Part shown: in pieces, positions 32,551-39,691 of the stretch
How the letters are laid out: every line of letters begins with the position of its first letter
Position numbering within the stretch: position 1 is the stretch's first letter
NCBI GenBank assembly: GCA_016900015.1
Contig: JACJJM010000006.1
Coordinates: 1-64,000, forward strand
Origin: Phocaeicola coprophilus
GTDB lineage: Bacteria > Bacteroidota > Bacteroidia > Bacteroidales > Bacteroidaceae
Reading direction: 5' to 3'
Length of the DNA: 64,000 nucleotides
Program-made: the position numbers and the translations under genes
The notes under the pieces: model-generated
Told to the model about the DNA's origin: nothing
The model's input: only the letters and a program-made list of their open reading frames with translations
Databases searched by the model: none

Positions 32551-33531
32551 TTAAGCACATTCTTTCTCTGTATCTTCTTTACACCAGCCTTGCCGTACGA
32601 AAGCCAGCATATCATCTCCTTTAAGTTGGTGTGTACCGCTTTCTTTTCTTACATAGAGATTGCATCCACTCATCAACACGATATCACCCTTATAATCAAC
32701 CTCTATTTTAGCAATAAGGTGACCGTCCATCTCAAACCATTCAATCTGCGTTTGAAGCATTAGATTGGTTGTTGTAAGTTGGCTATATAAATTTAAAAAC
32801 ATAGCTGTAAACTTTTCACGGTTAAATTGTTCGCTAAATTCTACAAATTCATTTTCCACACCGCATATTTCTTGGTTATCTTTTACTCCTATGACTACTG
32901 TGCCTTTATGCATTTCGCTATTTGCAAATCCAGCAAGTGTTTTGATAATTTCACGCATTTGATAAGTCTTATCATTCGCATTCAAAGGATTAGCCGGATG
33001 AATAAAACTAGATTTGTATTCAATCATACCATTCTCTTCCGGGAAAACAAACTTATGAAGAAGTTTGCGTAAAAACGTACAAGATTCACTTATATTCCCT
33101 TTGGCTAATACTCCCAACACTTCATTACATACGTTTTTATCATACTTGTCCATACTTTCGCAGAATTCTGTCCTTAATGCATCAAATTCCTCTTGGGTAT
33201 TTATTGATTGCACATTATCGCCTCTCAACAAATTCAAACTACTCAATAACGTTTTACGTTCTCTCGCAAATCGCTTTGGATTTGGAGTATACCAATCGTG
33301 TGCTGGATAATAGTAGCACTTTCCACTTGAATTAGGCTTTGCTACCAAATGCACCTCTGTCCCTATTTTAATGTATCCATTTTCATCCAACATTTCTGGC
33401 CGATAATCGCAGTAGTTCATTACTACTACTGGGACCGTAAAAACATTCTCCAGAACCTGCTTGCTTTGAAATTGATACCACAGTTTGTTACGTCCCGTAA
33501 CAGTTGCTGTTAATTCCATTCTATTTATCAT
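32551..33531 (-). CDS. AlbA_2 (Schlafen-type) domain protein
   Basis: 326 residues. The C-terminal half holds the AlbA_2 pattern: IEYKSSFIHPAN (E-Y-K-S-S), MREIIKTLAGFANSEMHKGTVVIGVKDNQEICGV, ending in LYVRKESGTHQL. These domains occur in Schlafen-like nucleases, defence proteins and transcriptional regulators. The N-terminal 150 residues are less typical (tyrosine-rich). Second-to-third gene of the minus-strand operon; a 14-bp hairpin lies between it and the upstream 44-aa gene. Confidence 0.85.
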   Translation of the reverse strand: MINRMELTATVTGRNKLWYQFQSKQVLENVFTVPVVVMNYCDYRPEMLDENGYIKIGTEVHLVAKPNSSGKCYYYPAHDWYTPNPKRFARERKTLLSSLNLLRGDNVQSINTQEEFDALRTEFCESMDKYDKNVCNEVLGVLAKGNISESCTFLRKLLHKFVFPEENGMIEYKSSFIHPANPLNANDKTYQMREIIKTLAGFANSEMHKGTVVIGVKDNQEICGVENEFVEFSEQFNREKFTAMFLNLYSQLTTTNLMLQTQIEWFEMDGHLIAKIEVDYKGDIVLMSGCNLYVRKESGTHQLKGDDMLAFVRQGWCKEDTEKECA

Positions 33532-33568
33532 AACTTAAAAAATTAAACTAAAATCTATCTGAATAAGG

Positions 33569-33620
33569 TGGTCAACTACCCATTGGAGCAACCAATAGAA
33601 TTACTTTGGGTAGTTGACCA
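33569..33620. promoter_or_regulatory. Perfect 14-bp hairpin after the 44-aa peptide gene
   Basis: TGGTCAACTACCCA (33569-33582) and TGGGTAGTTGACCA (33607-33620) are perfect inverted copies, loop 24 bases. Same relation to its peptide gene as the hairpin at 32342-32383. Confidence 0.8.
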
Positions 33621-33627
33621 ATGCTTC

Positions 33628-33762
33628 TTACTTTATCCCCACTTTCTTATTCATTCGGGATTTAATACACTTGCCAGCCACATACGTAGCTGCAAGTATT
33701 GCCAATTCTTTGGTTGTCACACCAAGCATAGTACGACCTGTAATAATCACTAAGTTCATCAT
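33628..33762 (-). CDS. Hydrophobic, cationic micro-peptide (44 aa)
   Basis: 44 codons: MMNLVIITGRTMLGVTTKEL, then AILAATYVAGKCI and a basic tail ending KKVGIK. A hydrophobic helix with a positively charged C-terminus and a single Cys: could be a membrane-active or bacteriocin-like peptide. Sits 6 bases after the 75-aa membrane peptide gene. Annotated from frame and context only; no homologue recalled. Confidence 0.5.
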   Translation of the reverse strand: MMNLVIITGRTMLGVTTKELAILAATYVAGKCIKSRMNKKVGIK

Positions 33763-33768
33763 AATCAT

Positions 33769-33996
33769 TTAATTTTTATAGGTTAATAATGAACCTATAC
33801 CTTGATATAAAACCACAGCCCCCACAGCGATAAGCACAATGCGTATTATACACGCTAGCCACATGGACATAGGGATTCCGAACGGACGACACAGATACCA
33901 AAGAATATCTGGTGCACGTTTTGTGGATTGAATGATACGTACTACTAATTCCAGTACTACGAGACTTCCGAGAATGATAAAAATAATCTGTTTCAT
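33769..33996 (-). CDS. Small membrane protein (75 aa)
   Basis: 75 residues with two membrane segments: MKQIIFIILGSLVVLELVVR at the start and MWLACIIRIVLIAVGAVVLY near the end. First gene of the minus-strand operon, 55 bases after a consensus box. The frame extends upstream to 34053 but that start overlaps the promoter. Could be an immunity-type or export partner of the micro-peptides; this is inference. Confidence 0.6.
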   Translation of the reverse strand: MKQIIFIILGSLVVLELVVRIIQSTKRAPDILWYLCRPFGIPMSMWLACIIRIVLIAVGAVVLYQGIGSLLTYKN

Positions 33997-34050
33997 AATA
34001 AATTTAATTTTAATTAATAAAAAACGTATCCCTCTCTTGGGGATACGGTA

Positions 34051-34058
34051 CAAAGGTA
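34051..34058 (-). promoter_or_regulatory. -7 box of the island peptide operon
   Basis: Reverse complement TACCTTTG; appropriately placed to drive genes from 33996 leftwards to 30466. Confidence 0.65.
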
Positions 34059-34197
34059 TACAAGCTCTTCAACATATATTGCGCAAATACAAAACTCTTT
34101 CTAATTCAGTCCTCATGCTTTATATAACTGTCTAATAATAAAATGATTGTGTGAATAACATTCTTGTATGATCTCCGAATCTTCTCCGAACATTCAT

Positions 34198-36054
34198 TCA
34201 TCTTTTAGGAAATAACATCTTTTTCCCTGTCTTTGTCCAGACGGCATTGAACAGCTCCTCTATCCGATCTTTTAAAGTATCTCTTGTCACCGACTTCTTT
34301 GGAGGTTTATTGATATTTTTATCATGGAATAATTTCACAAACTGCTCACCTGATAAGTCAAACGCTACTTTCCCATTTTTATCTTTTTTGGTGAAGCAAG
34401 TGCGCAAATGGGCATATTGATAACTCTTCATCATTTGCTTTTTCCCATCATAATCTTTAAAAGTACCAGGGCCTATCCAACCACCCTCATAACACAGAAT
34501 CAACCCTTCTTCGTATAAATAGAAAAGAAATGATGACAGAGTAAGAGGTTTGTCAGAATATTTTCTTTCACTATTAATTTCTTCTTTCCCACAAGCCGAC
34601 TTGATAAGTGTTTTGAAATATCCTATCGAAACCCTGTCCTTGGGCATTAATTCATGTTTGTGAGGAAGCAATGTTTCATCATCTAGCGAAAAAAATCCTT
34701 TTACCTTTTCTTCTTTATGATACAAACATATTTTTTCTTTCCCCTCATATCCCTTCTTCAATACCAACATCAACAGATGCTCCCATTCACGCACTTCTCG
34801 AACTTTCAACCCGGTACAGTTATTCTTCAATATATTGAGATAGCTGTCCACATTGTCCGGACGGCAAATAATGAAAACTCCGCTTTTGGCATTTAACGGA
34901 TACCCTATTAAATCCAACAAGTAAGAACCCAAGTAATCGCTACTCTTATCCAAATAAGCTATCAGACAATCGGCAGAATCGCGTGTAAAGAGGAAATCTT
35001 TATGTGGTTCCATCAAATTATACCAAGCCCATTCAAAGGGGGGAATCATCCCAAGAGAATGAACCGTCGTTTGCTTCTCCAACTGTTCCCAATAAAACGT
35101 ACTATATATTCTGCTCCATTTTTCTGAATCAATCACTTCGGACACGCGGGAATAGAGTCTAGCCAAATCCTGCAGCCCTTCTGCCCTCAATATCCCTTCC
35201 TGTAATCTTTTTATCAAATAAATGGAGAACGAGCGATTCCACACCTGAGGATATAAATATACGGCCATCCGCATCAAAGTACGCAGTGGAAGGAAGGCAA
35301 ATGCCCCTGATACACGAATCTTAAAGCGAAGCAACTGAAGAAGGTCTAACAATAGCTTTTCCGTGCTTTCCATATCAAATGTATGCTGCTGCAAAACAGA
35401 TAGTTCTTGCTGAAACTTCCGGGAAAAGTTTTCCAGCAAAATCTCTGGCGTCTCAACGGATTTATGCTTATACAGAAATCTGTAAATGGTCAATCCCTGC
35501 ATATCCGTCTCACCCAAATATTCTATCCTGTCCTTCAACTTTTTCTCATTAGCAAGAATCGTTTCTTTGATGCTCTCGTTCCATACATAAATAAGTTCCG
35601 GTTGCAATTCCTCCAATACTTCTTGAAAGGCATCCCAATCCTCATTAAACAGCTCCTCATTGCCAAGGTATTTAGGTGTGTTTCCATCCTTTAGATAATG
35701 CTGGAGATAATTGTAAAAACATACATGGTCCCAAAAGCGATATTTCACGGAGTCGGGAATATAATCCCGTTTGTTTATCATATATCTAGTAAACATCGAG
35801 AAAGAAGGATAAGGACACCCTTCCAAATAGCTGTTGACCTCTACATAACAAGAATTCGACAGTGTGAAATAATCGTCATTCTTGTCTCTGTAACAAGGAC
35901 ATTCCCGGTCGAATGGACGGCTGTCTTGTAGGCAAGATTCCTTGTACTCACAGGGGATAGGACAATAGAAATGGGCTCCCAGCACTAATGTCTTATATCC
36001 CCGAAAACCTTTCTCATAATAAATGCCTATGCGTGGTTTGAAAAAACACTTCAT
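34198..36054 (-). CDS. Large protein with uracil-DNA-glycosylase-like N-terminus
   Basis: 618 residues, AT-rich. Near the start KTLVLGAHFYCP, and later RFWDHVCFYNYLQHYL and PELIYVWNESIKETIL, follow the outline of uracil-DNA-glycosylase-like domains, here with a Cys-rich stretch (CP...CEYKESC...CPCYRD) that could bind metal. Residues about 230-618 form a long helical domain I do not recognise. The ATG at 36054 is used; a start at 36120 is also possible. Stand-alone in the island; role unknown, defence is a guess. Confidence 0.6.
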   Translation of the reverse strand: MKCFFKPRIGIYYEKGFRGYKTLVLGAHFYCPIPCEYKESCLQDSRPFDRECPCYRDKNDDYFTLSNSCYVEVNSYLEGCPYPSFSMFTRYMINKRDYIPDSVKYRFWDHVCFYNYLQHYLKDGNTPKYLGNEELFNEDWDAFQEVLEELQPELIYVWNESIKETILANEKKLKDRIEYLGETDMQGLTIYRFLYKHKSVETPEILLENFSRKFQQELSVLQQHTFDMESTEKLLLDLLQLLRFKIRVSGAFAFLPLRTLMRMAVYLYPQVWNRSFSIYLIKRLQEGILRAEGLQDLARLYSRVSEVIDSEKWSRIYSTFYWEQLEKQTTVHSLGMIPPFEWAWYNLMEPHKDFLFTRDSADCLIAYLDKSSDYLGSYLLDLIGYPLNAKSGVFIICRPDNVDSYLNILKNNCTGLKVREVREWEHLLMLVLKKGYEGKEKICLYHKEEKVKGFFSLDDETLLPHKHELMPKDRVSIGYFKTLIKSACGKEEINSERKYSDKPLTLSSFLFYLYEEGLILCYEGGWIGPGTFKDYDGKKQMMKSYQYAHLRTCFTKKDKNGKVAFDLSGEQFVKLFHDKNINKPPKKSVTRDTLKDRIEELFNAVWTKTGKKMLFPKR

Positions 36055-36173
36055 ATTTTTCCTCCTTCTTTTTCTAACTCCTTCAATAAACTCCGCCATT
36101 CCTTCTTGAACGCCTTGCATCTAGATTCTGGAATGACATCCTTGATTTACACCAAATCTGAATCCAATCCTTC

Positions 36174-36579
36174 CTAAAGAGCCTTGCATGTGCTGTAATT
36201 CCGCACTTCCAGAAGTTCTTTTGCACGTATAATTTTAATACGGAAACACTCCAAACGCTCATTCTTAATGGCTCTGGCTTTATCACGCATTTCTTTTGTT
36301 CTCTCTCGTATCCGATGGAAATCGTTGATTGCCTGTTCCGTTCTTGATGCATAATCATCTTGCACAGATTTCCGGCTCGTAATGTGCCAGCCATTACAAG
36401 CTATGCAGAAGTAACTTCTCAGAGGTGTATGTCGAATTTTTCTTAATATCCTCACTATTAAACTTTAAAAACGTATCAGCTTTCTTCTGTGTCTCAAAAA
36501 GCATCTTGACACGCCCGCAGTCCATACAATATATTCGGTTTTTAGTAGGTTTCATTGGAATCCTTTTTGTCATGACCAA
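36174..36579 (-). pseudogene. Frameshifted zinc-ribbon protein
   Basis: Two overlapping frames join into one recognisable protein: 36579-36394 gives NRIYCMDCGRVKMLFETQ and KADTFLKFNSEDI, and 36455-36174 continues TPLRSYFCIACNGWHITS and a helical tail. In intact Bacteroidales relatives YC-x2-C and FC-x2-C-x-GWH are in one frame. A one-base difference near 36425-36445, where AAGAAAAATTCG includes an A-run, breaks it. Either a pseudogene, programmed frameshift or sequence error. Confidence 0.65.
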
Positions 36580-36639
36580 AGATACAAAGAATTTTAAACA
36601 ATACGTAAAAGCATCCTAAATTACACTCTTATTATCTCA

Positions 36640-36876
36640 TCAAATTCTTACGCCAATGCACATACACACCGATATCGAAATCTCATTGGGAAGAATATAT
36701 ATTAGATAGCCAGCAACCTTGAGATGCCAGTAGACACTCCGGTTGTCGGGATAAATCCAACAGTTATGCCGCTCGCAGAAAAGGCCTTCACCTTCGGTGA
36801 TATAAAGGTAATAGTTGGTCGCCACTTTCTGTAATTCCGTGTTCTTCTCTTGAAGTTCACTTGCAGCCCTCCCCAC
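36640..36876 (-). CDS. Possible remnant protein (78 aa, GTG start)
   Basis: A 78-codon frame with a GTG start; ELQEKNTELQKVATNYYLYI and ERHNCWIYPDNRSVYWHLK look protein-like but match nothing I know. It lies exactly at the change from AT-rich island to GC-rich core. May be a fragment. Confidence 0.3.
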   Translation of the reverse strand: MGRAASELQEKNTELQKVATNYYLYITEGEGLFCERHNCWIYPDNRSVYWHLKVAGYLIYILPNEISISVCMCIGVRI

Positions 36877-36886
36877 ACATCTTTCC

Positions 36887-37927
36887 TCAGCCCCACACGC
36901 CGGCTATCAGTTCGCCGCACGCGGGACATCGGCCGGAAAAGTGGCACTGCGGCTCGACGTGGTAGCCGCTCCGGCGCAGGAGGACTGTGCCGCAGGAGGG
37001 GCAACAGGTGTCTTCCGCACCGGGAAGGTCGACATTGCCGATATAGACGTGGCGGAGGCCGCAATCCCTGGCCGTCACACGGGCACGGAGCAAAGTCCCG
37101 ACAGGCGTCGGGGGAACGTCCTGCATACGGTGGTGGGGAAAGAAACGGCTGAAATGGAGCGGACTGTCGGCAAAGCCGTGACCGGCGAGCCAGGTGCACA
37201 TCGCACGTATCATCGGTTCCGAGTCGTTCAGTCCGGGGATGACCAGATTGGTCACTTCGACCCACACGCCGGCGTCGCGCAACTGCTCCAGCGTGGCCAG
37301 CACGGGAGACAGGCGGGCATGGCTGACCGCCCGGTACACTTCGTCAGAGAATGACTTCAAGTCGACATTGGCCGCATCGAGATGCGGAAGCAGGTCGGCA
37401 AGCGGACGGGGATTGACATAACCGGCCGTGACGAGCACGTTCTTCACACCGGCTTCCCGGCAGGCGCGGGCACAGTCGCACACATACTCCAGATAGGTGA
37501 GCGGCTCCGTGTAGGTGTAGGCCACCAGCGGACTGCCGGTCTGCACGGCCAGCCGCGCGACATCCCCGGGAGACAGTTCCCGACCGGGCACTTCGGACGG
37601 CGAGGCTTGGGAGATGGAAGCATTCTGACAGTTGAGACACGAGAGATTGCACCCCGCGGCTGCCACAGACAGGCAGCGGCTGCCCGGATGGAAATGCAAC
37701 AGGGGCTTTTTCTCCACCGGGTCCACCTGCAAGGCACACACCCGGCCGTATGCCTCCGTCCACAAACGCCCGCCGCGGTTCACCCGGCTGCGGCAACGTC
37801 CGTGCTTTCCCTCGGCGACATGGCACTCGTGCGGGCAGAGGCGGCACACGACTTCCCCGCCGGGCAGACACTCGCAATAGCCGGCTTCGTGCAGCGGGAA
37901 CGGCGGTTCATCGGTCCTCGTCTTCAT
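36887..37927 (-). CDS. amrS: AmmeMemoRadiSam system radical SAM enzyme
   Basis: 346 residues. Radical SAM motif CNLSCLNC (C93, C97, C100) preceded by the typical Cys-rich head (CRLCPHECHV, GRCRSR) and followed by a C-terminal zinc-ribbon-like end (CCPSCG ... CPACGELI). This family always neighbours Memo and AMMECR1 genes; its reaction is unknown. It overlaps the fused Memo-AMMECR1 gene by 20 bases, so the two are translated together. The ATG at 37927 is used; the 12 residues upstream are only frame extension. Confidence 0.93.
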   Translation of the reverse strand: MKTRTDEPPFPLHEAGYCECLPGGEVVCRLCPHECHVAEGKHGRCRSRVNRGGRLWTEAYGRVCALQVDPVEKKPLLHFHPGSRCLSVAAAGCNLSCLNCQNASISQASPSEVPGRELSPGDVARLAVQTGSPLVAYTYTEPLTYLEYVCDCARACREAGVKNVLVTAGYVNPRPLADLLPHLDAANVDLKSFSDEVYRAVSHARLSPVLATLEQLRDAGVWVEVTNLVIPGLNDSEPMIRAMCTWLAGHGFADSPLHFSRFFPHHRMQDVPPTPVGTLLRARVTARDCGLRHVYIGNVDLPGAEDTCCPSCGTVLLRRSGYHVEPQCHFSGRCPACGELIAGVWG

Positions 37928-39401
37928 CAAACACCTCCGCTTCGTAGACGTACAACTCCGCATCGCGCCATCCGTCCCATGACAGCCCGGCCTTGGCGCG
38001 GGCGCAATGCCCCAAGAACTCTTCTTTCGTCCAGTGCGTCTCGCGGGCCACCTGCGGGAGGAATGTCCCCTGATGCACGCCCTTCATGATGAAAATGCCG
38101 TGACGGCCCAACTGCAACTCGTCGACCGAGTGTATCCGCTTCAGCGGCGAGAGCACCGAGATGTCGATGCGTATGTCGGGCAGCTCCTCAGCCCTGACGG
38201 GGCGGAAACGCGGGTCCTCGAAAGCTGCGGCACGCGCCATCTCGGCCACCGTGAGATAGAGCGGGCGCACGCCCACCAGGCGACCGATGCAGCCACGCAA
38301 CTTCCCGTGCTTGTGGAGCGTCACGAAAGCGCCGCAGTCCATGCGCAGCTTGTCCGTCAGCCGCGACGTGTCGCAGGACACGGAGTCGCCGGACAATGCG
38401 CCCTCGATGCTCCTGCGGGCTGTCTGCAACAAGAACGCTTTTTCCTCGTCGCTCAGCGTGAAAGCCTGTCCGGCAACGCGCGTCACGGCAAAGGCATGAT
38501 AGCCCACCACCCGGTCGCGCCCTCCATAAGGCGAATCGCCCGAGTTGCAGTATGCCAGATGTTCCATCTGCAAACCTCCGGCCTGCTGCACCAGCATGAG
38601 CAACACGGCAATCGGCGCCTGGCCGCACGCACTGGTCAGCAGGCGGGGCACACGGCGGGAAGCATTGTCCGCGATGGCCTCCAGGAAGGCGTCGGGCGAA
38701 GCGGACAGGATGGCGTCGCCCGTCGCGCGGTCGGCCTCCACGGCATCCTCGTAGGACGGATAGTGGGAAAAGTCGCTGCTGACGACAAAGAGGTTGTCAG
38801 GCGTGAAATAGGGCCGCAGGGCCGCAGCTATGCGGCGCAGCTTGGCATAGTCCGTCGTCCCGATGATGACAGGCACGAGAGGAGGCACCTCGCGCAGGCG
38901 TTCCTGCAGGAAGGGCAGCTCCACCTCCAGGCAGTGTTCCTGCTCATGGGCCCGGGGGACATGGGCAAACACGCTGTCGGCCTCCATCAGGGCGCGGCAG
39001 GTCGCAAGGTCGACTTCCAGTTCGCCCAAGGGGGTCGCATAGCGGCCGCAGGCGACATCGACCGATGCCCCGTCGAACGACGCCCGGTGGCTGGGTCCCA
39101 GCAGGAACACACGTTTGTAGCGCGTCGCGGGGTCTATCCGTGCGAAAGCCTCGGCTGCCGTCGCACCGGAAAACACATAGCCTGCATGAGGCACGATGAC
39201 GGCCTGCACGCCGTCTGTCCCGTCTGCCTGCGCCGCGGCCAGGAACCCGCCGACTTCCGCCCGCAGCGTGTCGGCATCGGCAGGATAGAAACTGCCGGCC
39301 ACAGCCGGCTCACGTCTGGCATTCTCGTTTTGGGAAAATGCGGAATGAATGTTCGTCATCATAATCAATGCTAAAAATAGAAGTTTCACGTATCTGTTCA
39401 T
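37908..39401 (-). CDS. AmmeMemoRadiSam proteins B-A fusion (Memo + AMMECR1), secreted
   Basis: 497 residues. N-terminal signal peptide (MNRYVKLLFLALIMMTNIHS, cut near 23). Memo domain about 30-315 with the metal ligands of human Memo conserved: H72 (PHAGY), H105 (GPSHR), H213 (DFSHY) and C259 (TSACG). AMMECR1 domain about 318-490 with LRGCIGRL. Fusion of Memo and AMMECR1 is known in this system; export of it while AmrS is cytoplasmic is notable. Function unknown. Leader gap (39402-39691) contains a hairpin repeat. Confidence 0.93.
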   Translation of the reverse strand: MNRYVKLLFLALIMMTNIHSAFSQNENARREPAVAGSFYPADADTLRAEVGGFLAAAQADGTDGVQAVIVPHAGYVFSGATAAEAFARIDPATRYKRVFLLGPSHRASFDGASVDVACGRYATPLGELEVDLATCRALMEADSVFAHVPRAHEQEHCLEVELPFLQERLREVPPLVPVIIGTTDYAKLRRIAAALRPYFTPDNLFVVSSDFSHYPSYEDAVEADRATGDAILSASPDAFLEAIADNASRRVPRLLTSACGQAPIAVLLMLVQQAGGLQMEHLAYCNSGDSPYGGRDRVVGYHAFAVTRVAGQAFTLSDEEKAFLLQTARRSIEGALSGDSVSCDTSRLTDKLRMDCGAFVTLHKHGKLRGCIGRLVGVRPLYLTVAEMARAAAFEDPRFRPVRAEELPDIRIDISVLSPLKRIHSVDELQLGRHGIFIMKGVHQGTFLPQVARETHWTKEEFLGHCARAKAGLSWDGWRDAELYVYEAEVFDEDEDR

Positions 39402-39550
39402 CCGGTCAGCTATTTCGGTAGAGATGACGTAAAGATAGCGATTATCGGCAGACGGTGTACCGGGAAAGAGATGTTTTTTTACTTATGAACATCTCCATTT
39501 TGCCCACTCACATTTCGGATCTGGCTCTCTAATCCGAAACGGTCATTAAC

Positions 39551-39609
39551 GCGGATGACGCAGAAGCGGCGGACAGGCATTCCCCATCCGCGTCTGCTGC
39601 GTCATCCGT
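39551..39609. repeat. Long hairpin: CGGATGACGCAG inverted repeat
   Basis: CGGATGACGCAG (39552-39563) and CTGCGTCATCCG (39597-39608) are perfect inverted copies; inner GCGGCGGA / TCCGCGTCTG can extend it. In the 290-base gap between the Memo gene and rnr; no gene seen there. Confidence 0.7.
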
Positions 39610-39691
39610 ATCTGACAAATCCCTTCAGGCGGTGCGTCCAGGCTTGTCGCATGTTTTTCCCATCCCGGCACATCTTCTCCGGGAGGGAGGG

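Larger units (their letters stand above)
28078..36880. mobile_element. AT-rich genomic island behind tRNA-Leu
   Basis: Composition changes abruptly from GC-rich to AT-rich after the tRNA-Leu terminator and back again at about 36880. Contents are accessory: a tail-anchored protein, a nuclease-mobilisation chimera, S41 peptidase, AlbA_2 protein, micro-peptides, a glycosylase-like protein. No integrase and no repeat of the tRNA 3' end was found near 36880, so the boundaries and mechanism are inference. Confidence 0.5.

Noticed and set aside
38007-39374. 455-codon plus-strand open frame
   Set aside because: Antisense of the Memo-AMMECR1 gene.
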